Assembly (NCBI RefSeq): GCF_000305495.1
Contig: NZ_AJTN02000221.1
Span: 1-64,000 of the forward strand
Reading direction: 5' to 3'
Length of the DNA stretch: 64,000 bases
Source of the DNA: Peribacillus psychrosaccharolyticus ATCC 23296
GTDB lineage: Bacteria; Bacillota; Bacilli; Bacillales; DSM-1321
This document shows, one piece after another, positions 17,893-26,761 of this stretch. Within the stretch, counting starts at the first letter, position 1; every line of letters starts with the position of its first letter. A program made the translations under genes and the position numbers. The notes beneath the pieces are model-generated. The model searched no databases and was not told where the DNA came from. It was given only the letters and a program-made list of their open reading frames with translations.

Positions 17893-18876
17893 ATGAACCA
17901 TTTAAAAGGAATGCATCACGTAACAGCGATTACGAGTAGTGCAGAAAAAAACTATGAATTTTTCACATATGTATTAGGAATGCGACTAGTAAAGAAAACA
18001 GTCAATCAGGATGATATTCAAACATATCACTTATTCTTCGCAGACGATAAAGGGTCAGCTGGTACAGATATGACATTCTTCGATTTCCCAGGTATTCCAA
18101 AAGGAACACATGGAACGAACGAGATTTATAAAACGGCTTTCCGTGTACCGACAGATGCGGCACTTGATTACTGGGAAAAACGCTTTGATAAGTACGAAGT
18201 AAAAAATAATGGTATTGAAGAAGTGTTTGGGAAGAAAACTATTTCATTTGTGGACTTTGATGATCAACAATATATGTTGGTATCTGATGAATTTAATGAG
18301 GGGATTGAATCAGGGACACCTTGGCAAAATGGTCCAGTTCCATTGGAATTTGGGATTACAGGTTTAGGACCCATTCATATTCGAATCGCACAATTTGATT
18401 ATTTTAAAGAAGTGTTGGAAAAAGTTATGTTCATGCGTGAAATCGCACAAGAAGGTTCACTGCATTTATTTGAAGTTGGTGAGGGTGGCAATGGGGCGCA
18501 AGTAATGGTAGAACATAATACGATTTTGCCACCAGGTCGCCAAGGTTATGGTACAGTTCATCACGCAGCATTCCGCGTAGAAGACACTAAAGCACTTTAT
18601 GAATGGATTGACCATATGCAAGCAGCTGGTTTTGGTACTTCCGGGTATGTGGATCGCTTCTTCTTTGAATCGTTATATGCTCGTGTAGTACCAGGCATCC
18701 TTTTTGAATGGGCAACAGATGGACCTGGATTTATGGGTGACGAGCCATATGAAACAGTAGGAGAAATCTTATCATTGCCGCCATTCCTTGAAGGAAAACG
18801 TGAAGAAATAGAGGCAGCCGTGCGACCAATCCATACTGTACGTAGCACGCTCATCATAGAAAAAGAGCACTTATAA
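17893..18876 (+). CDS. mhqA: Ring-cleaving dioxygenase, VOC superfamily (MhqA/MhqO-like)
   Basis: A 327-residue protein of two duplicated vicinal-oxygen-chelate modules. The first begins MHHVTAITSSAEKNYEFFTYVLGMRLVKKTVNQDD and the second has GTVHHAAFRVED; the metal ligands His (MHHVTA), His (TVHHAAF) and Glu near FFESLYARVVPGILFEWATDG are visible. The length fits MhqA/MhqO of B. subtilis (about 312-316 residues), which confer resistance to methylhydroquinone and catechol. Good ribosome binding site AAAGGAGGAG before ATG 17893, and a MhqR-type operator 32 bases upstream. The gene for an FMN reductase follows 16 bases on. The symbol could equally be mhqO. Confidence 0.85.
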   Translation: MNHLKGMHHVTAITSSAEKNYEFFTYVLGMRLVKKTVNQDDIQTYHLFFADDKGSAGTDMTFFDFPGIPKGTHGTNEIYKTAFRVPTDAALDYWEKRFDKYEVKNNGIEEVFGKKTISFVDFDDQQYMLVSDEFNEGIESGTPWQNGPVPLEFGITGLGPIHIRIAQFDYFKEVLEKVMFMREIAQEGSLHLFEVGEGGNGAQVMVEHNTILPPGRQGYGTVHHAAFRVEDTKALYEWIDHMQAAGFGTSGYVDRFFFESLYARVVPGILFEWATDGPGFMGDEPYETVGEILSLPPFLEGKREEIEAAVRPIHTVRSTLIIEKEHL

Positions 18877-18892
18877 GGAGGAAAAAGAAAAA

Positions 18893-19498
18893 ATGGGATT
18901 TTTAAATAAATTATTTGGCAAACAAGAACAACAATTAGAGGAGGAAAAAACAATGACAAAATCAAACATAGGTATTATTTTAGGATCAACTCGTGAAGGA
19001 CGCGTAAGTCCACAAGTAGGGGCATGGGTAAAAGAATTAGCTGATAAACGTGGAGATGCAAATTACACTATTATTGATATCGCAGATTTCAAATTACCGC
19101 TATTAGGTGAAGCAGGCGGCGACGCATCAGGTGCAGCAGCTTGGTCAGCAGCCGTTGCAAAACAAGACGGATTTGTATTCATCGTTCAAGAATACAATCA
19201 TTCTATTACTGGTGCACTTAAAAATGCATTAGATTACTTACGTGAAGAGTGGAATAACAAAGCTGCTGGTATCGTATCATACGGTTCAGTAGGCGGAGCT
19301 CGCGCAACAGAACATTTACGTGGAATTTTAAGTGAATTGCTTGTAGCACATGTACGTGTACATCCAGCGTTATCATTATTTACAGACTTTGAAAATGGTA
19401 CAGACTTCAAACCAGCTGCAGTTCAAGCTGAATCAGTCAACCAAATGTTAGACCAAGTTATCCCTTGGACAACTGCATTAAAAACAATACGCAAATAA
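18893..19498 (+). CDS. NADPH-dependent FMN reductase / quinone reductase
   Basis: A flavodoxin-fold reductase; IGIILGSTREGRVSPQVGAW is the FMN phosphate-binding start, VQEYNHSITGALKNALDYL and YGSVGGARATEHLR are diagnostic of the NADPH-dependent FMN reductase family. Two starts are possible: ATG 18893 (201 residues, after AAGGAGGAAAAAG) and ATG 18953 (181 residues, after GAGGAGGAAAA). The first adds a 20-residue tail MGFLNKLFGKQEQQLEEEKT that is amphipathic then acidic and unusual in the family. Co-transcribed with the dioxygenase, so probably a quinone- or azo-reducing enzyme of the same stress response. Confidence 0.85.
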   Translation: MGFLNKLFGKQEQQLEEEKTMTKSNIGIILGSTREGRVSPQVGAWVKELADKRGDANYTIIDIADFKLPLLGEAGGDASGAAAWSAAVAKQDGFVFIVQEYNHSITGALKNALDYLREEWNNKAAGIVSYGSVGGARATEHLRGILSELLVAHVRVHPALSLFTDFENGTDFKPAAVQAESVNQMLDQVIPWTTALKTIRK

Positions 19499-19523
19499 AT
19501 TAAATGATATAAATTTCTACATC

Positions 19524-19553
19524 TCACAAATTGTGCATAAGCACATTTTGTGA
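19524..19553 (+). terminator. Hairpin after the FMN reductase gene
   Basis: TCACAAATTGTGC with GCACATTTTGTGA, one mismatch, 4-base loop; no proper T tail, so termination is uncertain. The 275 bases to the next gene contain only a garbled remnant (a frame reading TMAEVEAANNGNNKF before 19760) that I cannot identify. Confidence 0.5.
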
Positions 19554-19774
19554 TTCATTTATAGTCGAACGGTAGGGAACAAGATAAACAAAATATCAGG
19601 ACATCATCATATTTCCATGATTATAAAACACCAGAAACAATGGGAACTCAGTTAAAGTTGGTGTTCAATGGGTAAATACTGGTCATAGTTTACAATGGCA
19701 GAGGTGGAAGCTGCTAACAATGGTAACAACAAGTTTATTAATAAAAAGAATAGAGAATAAGAGGAGATTAAAAA

Positions 19775-20158
19775 ATGTTTAGAAATGAAGTAGGAGCACT
19801 TATCATACGTGTAGTATTGGGATTAATTTTTGCAGTACATGGTCTTGTTAAATTTCAAGATGGAATAGGAAGTACAGTAGCATGGTTTGAAAGTATCAAC
19901 ATACCAGGATTTTTAGCTTATGGTATTGCAAGTCTTGAATTAGTAGGTGGAATCTTGTTAATCATCGGTTTGGCAACCCGTATCGTTTCAGGTTTATTTG
20001 TTTTACTTATGGTGGGTGCAATTATTACAGTGAAATTTGCTGTTGGATTTTTAAATGGCGTCGAATTTGATTTAGCGTTAATGGCAATGGCGGCATTCTT
20101 AGCCATTGCAGGTAGTAAACTATATGCAGTTGATAATCGAGTATTCAATCATAAATAA
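19775..20158 (+). CDS. DoxX family membrane protein (MhqP-like)
   Basis: A 127-residue protein with four hydrophobic helices: VGALIIRVVLGLIFAVHGLVKF, ASLELVGGILLIIGLATRI, VSGLFVLLMVGAIITVKFAV and DLALMAMAAFLAIAG. This is the DoxX/DoxD-like topology with the usual HG-V-K-F end of helix 1. Small DoxX proteins such as MhqP and CatD are co-regulated with quinone-detoxifying dioxygenases in bacilli and are thought to take part in a membrane redox complex. ATG 19775 follows AAGAGGAG. Near-perfect terminator downstream. Confidence 0.85.
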   Translation: MFRNEVGALIIRVVLGLIFAVHGLVKFQDGIGSTVAWFESINIPGFLAYGIASLELVGGILLIIGLATRIVSGLFVLLMVGAIITVKFAVGFLNGVEFDLALMAMAAFLAIAGSKLYAVDNRVFNHK

Positions 20159-20200
20159 GTATCAAATCTTCAAGTTTTAATAAAGTGTTCAGATATAAAC

Positions 20201-20236
20201 AAAACCCTGACTTTTGATTAAAGTCAGGGTTTTGTC
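20201..20236 (+). terminator. Rho-independent terminator after DoxX
   Basis: 14-bp perfect stem AAAACCCTGACTTT/AAAGTCAGGGTTTT with a 5-base loop. Confidence 0.9.
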
Positions 20237-20317
20237 TAAACCTAAATAATTTAAGATGGACTCGGATTAATAATAGGTAGATTAGTTTTCATCTATTGTT
20301 TATGGAATGGAGTGAAG

Positions 20318-20515
20318 TTATAGATTCCTATCTAACAATATCCCCACTTGTTCTGCCATAACCTCCGGTGGCTTAGGCATTTCATTCTTAATCCACCATT
20401 CCACAATTTCTACATATGATGTCACAATAAATTGGAGCAAAATATCATCTTGCAATCCTTGATTTTTTTCATTTGTTATATCGATTTCATCCTTGAACTC
20501 AATAATTAGAAACTT
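20318..20515 (-). pseudogene. C-terminal remnant of a TetR/AcrR regulator
   Basis: The last 60 or so codons on the minus strand read LQDDILLQFIVTSYVEIVEWWIKNEMPKPPEVMAEQVGILL, a typical C-terminal TetR ligand-domain pattern. Upstream of about 20515 the frame runs antisense through a CPBP protease remnant, so the HTH domain is gone. The junction at about 20510-20530 marks a deletion or recombination that fused two unrelated gene fragments tail to tail in head-opposed orientation. Confidence 0.75.
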
Positions 20516-21033
20516 TTGAAACTTACTTCGAAAAGAAGGAGCACCCTTCTGCCTATCATCACCACAGCACTCGGCGCTGCCTTGATAGAAGAATTGATCT
20601 TTCGTGGGCTTGTCTTTCAAGCAATTGAAAAAATGGGTGGAAGTTGGATTGCGTTGGCCTTGACATCCCTCTTCTTCGGAATTGCTCATCTTGGCAACCC
20701 TGGAGCTACAATTGTGGGGGCTTTCTCTATTGCCATTGAAGCTGGTGTATTGCTTGGGGTAGCTTTCCTTTGGGGCGTAATATTTGGTTTATCTGTGGCC
20801 TCCATTTCATTTGGAATACAACGGAAGGACTCTTGGGCATCCCCGTCTCAGGACATCCATCCACAGGTCTTTTTACTATCGAAATTAAGGGGCCGGCCCT
20901 TCTTACTGGGGGCGAATTTGGTCTTGAATCTTCCATAGTTCCCGTCATAATCAGTCTGTTAATCACCAGCCCTATGCTTATCTTTGCTCGCCGCAAAGAG
21001 CATTTCGTATCACATCGTCAAGATTCAAAATAA
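20516..21033 (+). pseudogene. CPBP-family intramembrane metalloprotease, truncated and frameshifted
   Basis: LGAALIEELIFRGLVFQAIEK carries the CPBP EExxxR motif, LTSLFFGIAHLGNPGA the second histidine motif; after a frame change at about 20772-20777 the protein continues as RNIWFICGLHFIWNTTEGLLGIPVSG with the third motif. One additional base there would restore the frame. The N-terminal half is missing because the sequence joins a TetR remnant. The final 85 codons are intact. Not functional as it stands. Confidence 0.8.
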
Positions 21034-21332
21034 CATTCGAACCCGTTGGAGGTAATTATGTAAAGTGTAAACTATTCTTCCGAAATGGTAGCTCGCTTCG
21101 TAATCGTTGTGTCGAATGTGTATTACGCTAAAAATTCCGCCTCATATCTGGTTTGGTTCTCCGCACTGCCTATAACAGCAAGTTTAGGGCCATCCTTTGA
21201 CAGATGGTCCTTTCTGGCTATATAAAACAGATCAATTGCTCACAGAATTATTTTTTGGATTAATTTTAATTAACTCTGTTGATTTTGATATTCCTTAAAA
21301 CCTTGTTAAATCAATTTTAGTTTACTAAAGAA
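21034..21332. other. Stop-rich non-coding stretch
   Basis: Between the CPBP remnant and the long inverted repeat I see no supportable gene, promoter or repeat. It is likely decayed sequence of the same island. Confidence 0.4.
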
Positions 21333-21383
21333 CAATACCCTATAGAGTAGACATTTTTCAAGCGTCTACTCTATAGGGTATTG
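21333..21383 (-). terminator. Perfect 20-bp inverted repeat, probable terminator of minus-strand DoxX
   Basis: CAATACCCTATAGAGTAGAC (21333-21352) and its exact complement at 21364-21383 are separated by 11 bases. It lies 30 bases past the stop of the minus-strand DoxX gene, where a terminator is expected. The T tail in that direction is weak, and the stem is unusually long. Confidence 0.65.
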
Positions 21384-21413
21384 TATAAAAAGGTTTATAT
21401 TATTTATGAACTT

Positions 21414-21926
21414 TTAAGAAGCAATTGGCTTAATTTCAACTTTAGTGGTTTCTTTCTTCAGTGTTTTCTTAATGAAAGGTAGTACATAACGGTCTAGACC
21501 ATATTGTGCTGCATTGTAGCCAGCAACGAGAAGGAACATTTGTAAAAGAACCAATTGTGCATTTGTACTGACTGTACCAGAGAACAAGAAAGCGAAATTC
21601 ATGGTAAGTCCCATAAGAACAGTGAAGGTAGTGAATACTCCAAGAATTAATCCAAGACCGACAAGGAATTCTCCCCAAGGAACTAAGAAGTTAAAAAGTT
21701 CAACATTAGGCAAGGCAGCTTTTTCTAAAAATGCAGCCCACCATCCTTGAACGGCAGGATGATCTCCGCCAGAGTTGGCAATCGCACCTTGTATAAATCC
21801 AGATGCATCAAAGCCCCCGCTTTTTAATTTTTCATAACCATGTGTCATCCAATCATAGCCAATATACACGCGCAAGAGAGTTAAGAAAATAGCCGCATAT
21901 TTATTTGTTCTTAAAAAGTTTAACAT
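21414..21926 (-). CDS. DoxX family protein
   Basis: A 170-residue membrane protein of the DoxX family: TLLRVYIGYDWMTHGYEKLKSGGFDASG at the N-terminus, then hydrophobic helices (FNFLVPWGEFLVGLGLILGVFTTFTVLMGLTMNFAFLFSGT and QLVLLQMFLLVAGYNAAQYGLDRY) and a basic tail KKTLKKETTKVEIKPIAS. I place the start at the ATG ending at 21926, which has AAAGGAAG 9 bases upstream, rather than at the TTG three codons earlier. A decayed copy lies at 16276-16640. A Rex-type operator about 110 bases upstream suggests control by the NADH/NAD+ ratio, hence a respiratory or redox role. Confidence 0.85.
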   Translation of the reverse strand: MLNFLRTNKYAAIFLTLLRVYIGYDWMTHGYEKLKSGGFDASGFIQGAIANSGGDHPAVQGWWAAFLEKAALPNVELFNFLVPWGEFLVGLGLILGVFTTFTVLMGLTMNFAFLFSGTVSTNAQLVLLQMFLLVAGYNAAQYGLDRYVLPFIKKTLKKETTKVEIKPIAS

Positions 21927-22037
21927 GAAAATCAACTTCCTTTCCGTATCTGAGTAAAGTATGAGTTCCTTTGTCTTGTAAAGATAGCGCTTATCTATGT
22001 CTTTATCTTACATCCATTATTTACTATAATCAATAAC

Positions 22038-22057
22038 TTTGTGAAGTATTTCACAAA
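22038..22057 (-). promoter_or_regulatory. Rex-type operator upstream of DoxX
   Basis: TTTGTGAAGTATTTCACAAA is a perfect 8-4-8 palindrome whose core TTGTGAA-N4-TTCACAA is the Rex consensus. On the minus strand, TTGATT-17-TAAGAT can be read as a promoter just downstream, so Rex could repress DoxX when NADH is low. The remaining intergenic sequence to 22306 shows nothing else I can name. Confidence 0.7.
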
Positions 22058-22306
22058 TAAAAGGGGGTGCTGTCACATATTTTACACATTCTAAATAGAA
22101 GGGTGAAAAAAGGATAATTCGTGACTAATTTGTGCATATTTTGAAAGATTTGATGAATAGAATAACTGTTTGTGCAAGATGGACCTGCCATGTGAAGCAT
22201 CTTTAGTGCATAATTTCTAGCTTTCAGCTATCATTGGCTTCGAGTGTCCTTGTTTTATTAAACATCCTTATTATTTGTAACTACTTAATAGAAAGAAGTG
22301 AAATGT

Positions 22307-23314
22307 ATGGCTGCTAAACAATTGCATGAAATCAAGTATTCAGTCTTAGACTTAGCAAGTATCACAGAAGGCAGTACAGCTTCTGACGCCTTTAAAAATT
22401 CACTTACCCTTGTACAGCATGTTGAAAAGCTCGGGTATCATCGATATTGGGTTGCGGAACATCATAGCATGCCTGGAATCGCCAGCTCTGCCACTTCCGT
22501 CGTTATTGGATATCTGGCGGCTGGAACATCAAAAATCCGTATTGGTTCTGGAGGTATCATGTTACCGAATCATGCTTCATTGGTAATTGCTGAGCAGTTT
22601 GGAACATTGGAAGCTATGTATCCCGGACGAATTGATCTTGGACTTGGGCGTGCTCCAGGCAGTGATCAGCGAACTGCGATGGCTTTACGAGGCGATATTC
22701 GCAATCAAGGCCAAGATTTTCCACATCAATTAGAAGAATTGCGCAGTTATTTCGATCCAGCTTCAAAGCATAATGCAGTCCGGGCCATACCAGGTGAAGG
22801 GCAGAAGGTGCCAATCTGGCTTCTTGGTTCTAGCGGATTTAGTGCACGACTAGCGGCAAATTTAGGGCTTCCATTTGCGTTTGCCAGCCATTTTTCACCG
22901 GAAAATACACTTCCAGCACTCGCTATTTACCGCGATCACTTTAAGCCTTCAGACGTTCTTTCAGAACCGTATGCAATGGTCGGCATGAATGTGTTTGCTG
23001 CCGAAACCACAGAAGAAGCAAAAAAACTGGCTACTTCTCATCAGCAGCAATTTCTCAGCTTGATTCGAAACACACCAGGTCAGCTACCACCGCCAGTCGA
23101 TACAATGGAAGGACGATGGAATCCTTACGAAGAAGCGGCAGTTGAAAAGAATCTTAAATCTTCGATCATTGGTAATCCTAAAGAAGTCAAAGAACAGCTT
23201 CAAAAGTTCCTTGACGATACACAGGCAGATGAAATGATGATTAATAGTTCCATATATGATCAGGCAGCAAGACTCCGTTCATATGAAATCGTTACTGAAG
23301 CAACGCGTAAATAA
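22307..23314 (+). CDS. LLM-class flavin-dependent oxidoreductase (luciferase-like)
   Basis: A 335-residue TIM-barrel monooxygenase of the MsnO8/YtmO-like branch: [92 protein letters not shown]. The WVAEHH and GGIMLPNHA blocks line the FMN/active site. A GTG at 22298 lies inside the ribosome binding site, so ATG 22307 (after GAAAGAAGTG) is the better start. Stand-alone gene with its own terminator. Substrate unknown. Confidence 0.88.
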   Translation: MAAKQLHEIKYSVLDLASITEGSTASDAFKNSLTLVQHVEKLGYHRYWVAEHHSMPGIASSATSVVIGYLAAGTSKIRIGSGGIMLPNHASLVIAEQFGTLEAMYPGRIDLGLGRAPGSDQRTAMALRGDIRNQGQDFPHQLEELRSYFDPASKHNAVRAIPGEGQKVPIWLLGSSGFSARLAANLGLPFAFASHFSPENTLPALAIYRDHFKPSDVLSEPYAMVGMNVFAAETTEEAKKLATSHQQQFLSLIRNTPGQLPPPVDTMEGRWNPYEEAAVEKNLKSSIIGNPKEVKEQLQKFLDDTQADEMMINSSIYDQAARLRSYEIVTEATRK

Positions 23315-23320
23315 TTTTCT

Positions 23321-23352
23321 AAAACCTGCGGGCATAACCTGCAGGTTTTTTT
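23321..23352 (+). terminator. Rho-independent terminator
   Basis: AACCTGC (23323-23329) pairs with GCAGGTT (23341-23347), followed by a T run. Confidence 0.85.
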
Positions 23353-23460
23353 CCGTCTAGAGGAGGATAAGACATAACACTTGGGTTGGTATTAAATGAA
23401 TGAAAAAGGATATATAATTAGAATGTTCAGTTTTTTATAAAATGGAAACGAGGGAATAAG

Positions 23461-24852
23461 ATGCTTGCAAAATCGGTAATTGATGATGTACTTGAAGCAG
23501 CACTGTCTACTGGTGGAGACTTTTCTGAGGTATTTGTAGAAAACCGTTATAGTAATCAATTAATTCTGCAAGGAGGGCAAGTGGAAAAAAGTCTGTCTGG
23601 AAGAGAATTTGGGATTGGTATCCGAATTTTCAAGGATTTTCAAAGTGTGTATACGTATACAACGGATGATAGCAGAGAGGGATTGATTAAGGCCGCAAAA
23701 AAGGCAGCACAGGCCATTAAAGGTGAACATATTCTTCAGCCAACTTCTCTTGAACGACAAGCTATTGAATCTCTTCATCCAATTCTTCTTCATCCCAGAG
23801 AAGTTGAAAAAAAACGGAAGGTAGACGTGATGAAGAAAGCATATGAATCGGCTAAGAACTACCATTCTAGCATTGAGCAAGCAACAATTAAATTGTTCGA
23901 CGAAGAACAAATGGTTCTAATTGCTAATTCAGAGGGTACATTTGCCGAGGATCAGCGTACCCGCAGCCTGCTATCTATCAAGTCCATTGCCTCGGATGGG
24001 ATTCAAATGCAGACGGGCGGGCACAGCACAGGTGCTTTTAAAGGGTTTGAATTCTTTGAGAATTTAAATCTGGAACATTATGCTTTTGAAGCATCACGTA
24101 TGGCAGTGACTATGCTTGGGGCTGAGAACTGTCCGAGTGGAAAATACCCTGTGATTCTTGATAATGAGTTCGGCGGTGTTATTTTTCACGAAGCATGTGG
24201 ACATGGACTAGAAGCAACATCTGTTGCTAAAAATAATTCAGTCTTTGCTAACCGTATTGGTGAAAAGGTAGCCTCCGATCTTGTTACGTATATAGATGAT
24301 GGCACATTGAAGAATGAATGGGGATCAATCACAATTGATGATGAAGGTGAACGTGCTCGGAAAAATGTTCTCATTGAAAATGGGATTCTTACAGGCTATT
24401 TAATTGATAAATTTAACAGTAGAAGAATGGGAATGGCATCGACAGGTTCAGGAAGGCGTCAGTCCTATCGTTTTGCACCGACTTCCCGAATGACAAATAC
24501 CTACATTGCTTCTGGAAAATCTACTAATGAAGAAATTATTAGCAATACTGAACGTGGTATCTTTGCAAAGTATATGGGTGGAGGTCAGGTTAACCCTGCT
24601 ACTGGAGATTATAATTTTTCAGTAATGGAAGCTTACTTAGTTGAAAACGGAAAAATCAGTAAACCATTGCGTGGTGCTACATTAATTGGAAATGGACCGG
24701 AAACGATTCAATTGGTCGATATGGTTGGTAAAAATCTTGGCCATGGTCCTGGAATGTGTGGATCTGAAAGCGGCAGTATTCCAGTTAATGTCGGACAGCC
24801 AATGGTACGTGTGAGCGAAATGACGGTTGGCGGAAGAATGGGGGAAGAATAA
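23461..24852 (+). CDS. tldD: TldD-family metalloprotease subunit
   Basis: A 463-residue PmbA/TldD protein. The zinc motif HExxxH is present as HEACGH at residues 243-248, with the following YIDDGTLKNEWGSITIDDEGERARKNVLIENG and MTNTYIASG blocks typical of TldD. With its partner TldE it forms a heterodimeric protease that digests unfolded peptides and, in some bacteria, matures or degrades modified peptides. ATG 23461 follows GAGGGAATAAG. The tldE gene begins one base after its stop. No peptide-antibiotic gene lies near, so a general role is more likely. Confidence 0.92.
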   Translation: MLAKSVIDDVLEAALSTGGDFSEVFVENRYSNQLILQGGQVEKSLSGREFGIGIRIFKDFQSVYTYTTDDSREGLIKAAKKAAQAIKGEHILQPTSLERQAIESLHPILLHPREVEKKRKVDVMKKAYESAKNYHSSIEQATIKLFDEEQMVLIANSEGTFAEDQRTRSLLSIKSIASDGIQMQTGGHSTGAFKGFEFFENLNLEHYAFEASRMAVTMLGAENCPSGKYPVILDNEFGGVIFHEACGHGLEATSVAKNNSVFANRIGEKVASDLVTYIDDGTLKNEWGSITIDDEGERARKNVLIENGILTGYLIDKFNSRRMGMASTGSGRRQSYRFAPTSRMTNTYIASGKSTNEEIISNTERGIFAKYMGGGQVNPATGDYNFSVMEAYLVENGKISKPLRGATLIGNGPETIQLVDMVGKNLGHGPGMCGSESGSIPVNVGQPMVRVSEMTVGGRMGEE

Positions 24853-24853
24853 G

Positions 24854-26206
24854 ATGAATCTAGAAAACTTTAAAGATCAATTATTTGCCTATGGTACTGG
24901 CCAAGGATTTACTGACATGGAGTTAGCGTACGTACGAGAGGAGAAGTTTGCCTGCAGTCTCTTTGAAACAGAAATTGATTCCTATGATACTTCGGAAACA
25001 TACGGTATCTCATTCCGTGGACTATTCAAAGGGAAAATGGGGTCAGCATTTACAGAGAAGTTAGATGAAGATTCGGTTACATACCTTATAGAAGAGGCTA
25101 AGGATAACGCGGATGTGAGTGAACCTGAAGAACTGGAAGAAATTTTTTCTGGGAGCCATTTTTACAAGCAGCCTGACTTTTTTTCTGAAAAACTGAAACA
25201 AGTTTCGATTTCAGATAAAATTGCGCTGTTAAAATCAACGGAACCGTATATTTTTGAAGCTGATGAACGGGTTACAGCAATTGAAAGCTTCACTCTTCAA
25301 AGTAGTGAAGTGGAAAGAGGATTACTAAACAGCAAAGGACTTTCACTAAACGAACGAAAAAATGACTTTCTAATTGGTCTATCGGTTGTAGTGAAAGACA
25401 ATAATCAAATTAAGAATGGATTTATTGTTAAAAATACACAGGATTTTTCAAAAATCGTTCCCCAAGATATAGCCCATGCTGCAGTTGAGGAAGCAATCTC
25501 ACAACTTCATGCAAAGCCAGTAAAAAGTGGTGATTATCCAGTTGTCATACGTCATGATGCAGCCGCTATGTTATTAACCGTTTACTCAAGTATTTTTTCT
25601 GCTGAAAATGTTCAGAAAGGTCTGTCACTATTAAAAGATAAAGAAGGGAAAAATATTGCCAGCCCATTTGTGAGCATAATTGATAATCCATTTGAAAAGC
25701 AAGGACTCGCTCGTAGAAGCTTTGATGATGAGGGAGTTGCCACCTCATACAGAGAGATTGTGTCATCGGGTACACTCGAAACACTGCTTTATGATCTAAA
25801 AACAGCCAAAAAAGCAGACAGGGAATCAACAGGTCACGCGTATAAATCCTCCTATAACAGCAGCCTTGAAATTGCACCTACTAATTTCTTTATTGTCCCT
25901 GCTGAAGGAGAAGGAGATTTAGTCGGCAAAGTTGAAGAAGGCATTCTAATTACTAGTCTATCAGGCTTACATTCTGGTGCAAATACGATATCTGGAGATT
26001 TTTCCTTGGCTGCAACTGGTCTGTATATAGAAGGTGGAGTCATTAAGCATGCAGTCAAACAGATGACAATTGCAGGGAATTTCTTCGAATTATTAAAGAA
26101 TATTGAAGCTGTCGGATCAGACCTCGAATTTTGTTACATCCAAATGGGCGGGAATTGTGGATCACCCTCATTATTAATAAAAGAACTTGCCGTCACAATA
26201 GAATAA
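24854..26206 (+). CDS. tldE: TldE/PmbA-family protease partner subunit
   Basis: A 450-residue partner of TldD. It lacks the HExxxH motif, as TldE proteins do, and shows GISFRGLFKGKMGSAFTEKLDED, SGDYPVVIRHDAAAMLLTVYSSIFSAENVQKGLS and AGNFFELLKNIEAVGSDLEF. ATG 24854 is chosen: its ribosome binding site GGGGGAAG lies inside the end of tldD, giving tight coupling; an in-frame start 27 bases earlier lies within tldD. A strong terminator follows. Confidence 0.9.
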   Translation: MNLENFKDQLFAYGTGQGFTDMELAYVREEKFACSLFETEIDSYDTSETYGISFRGLFKGKMGSAFTEKLDEDSVTYLIEEAKDNADVSEPEELEEIFSGSHFYKQPDFFSEKLKQVSISDKIALLKSTEPYIFEADERVTAIESFTLQSSEVERGLLNSKGLSLNERKNDFLIGLSVVVKDNNQIKNGFIVKNTQDFSKIVPQDIAHAAVEEAISQLHAKPVKSGDYPVVIRHDAAAMLLTVYSSIFSAENVQKGLSLLKDKEGKNIASPFVSIIDNPFEKQGLARRSFDDEGVATSYREIVSSGTLETLLYDLKTAKKADRESTGHAYKSSYNSSLEIAPTNFFIVPAEGEGDLVGKVEEGILITSLSGLHSGANTISGDFSLAATGLYIEGGVIKHAVKQMTIAGNFFELLKNIEAVGSDLEFCYIQMGGNCGSPSLLIKELAVTIE

Positions 26207-26234
26207 TAGATAGCTTGGTTTTACGTAAGTTAGT

Positions 26235-26275
26235 AAAGAATAGCAGTCAACTTTCTCTGACTGCTATTCTTTTTA
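26235..26275 (+). terminator. Rho-independent terminator after tldDE
   Basis: Perfect 15-bp stem AAAGAATAGCAGTCA/TGACTGCTATTCTTT with an 8-base loop and T tail. Confidence 0.95.
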
Positions 26276-26761
26276 TATAAATCAGCCTAAAAACCTGTTC
26301 CTAATATACGTAACAGTTATCAGGGATGAGGTGAACATATACGATGGTTAACAAAACGAACTTATAGTTGGCTGATTTTAAGTGGTCTTGTTATTTATAT
26401 TGTGAAATTGTAAAGGGGGTCTTTATTGCAAGATTCTTTTTTTGTGGGCCATATTATCGTAACCACTATAGCAAAGAGAAGGAGCATTTCAACCATTTGT
26501 AATAAGTATATGCGGCGGCGGGAACATATCTGCTTGGTTCTCATTAGAGCATCCCTTCGATTTAAATGGATAATTATTGAACCATTATTAATAATCAGCA
26601 ATTATAAAATCTAACCCACTACTCTATTTTGCTTTTAGATAGTAAATTAGATAAAGTGGATAGTGATAATCTGCCTCTTTGTGGATTGTAAACTACTACT
26701 ATTTATGTAGCTGCATATATATTGCGTACTGATTTTCTACTTTCATATCATAAAGTAAAGG
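26276..26761. other. Intergenic region before hssR
   Basis: No convincing gene. A TTG at 26426 with a good Shine-Dalgarno (AAAGGGGG) opens a 62-codon frame, but its composition (scattered Arg, Cys, Ile) is not protein-like. A short upstream piece reads TYSWLILSGLVIYIVKL and looks like a lost membrane segment. The last 100 bases probably hold the hssR promoter. Confidence 0.4.

Noticed and set aside
23461-26206. TldD/TldE as part of a peptide-antibiotic cluster
   Set aside because: No precursor peptide, modification enzyme or exporter lies nearby; the terminators on both sides isolate the pair.
26426-26614. 62-codon frame with a TTG start and a good Shine-Dalgarno
   Set aside because: Amino-acid composition is not protein-like and no homology is recognised; kept only as a note in the intergenic entry.
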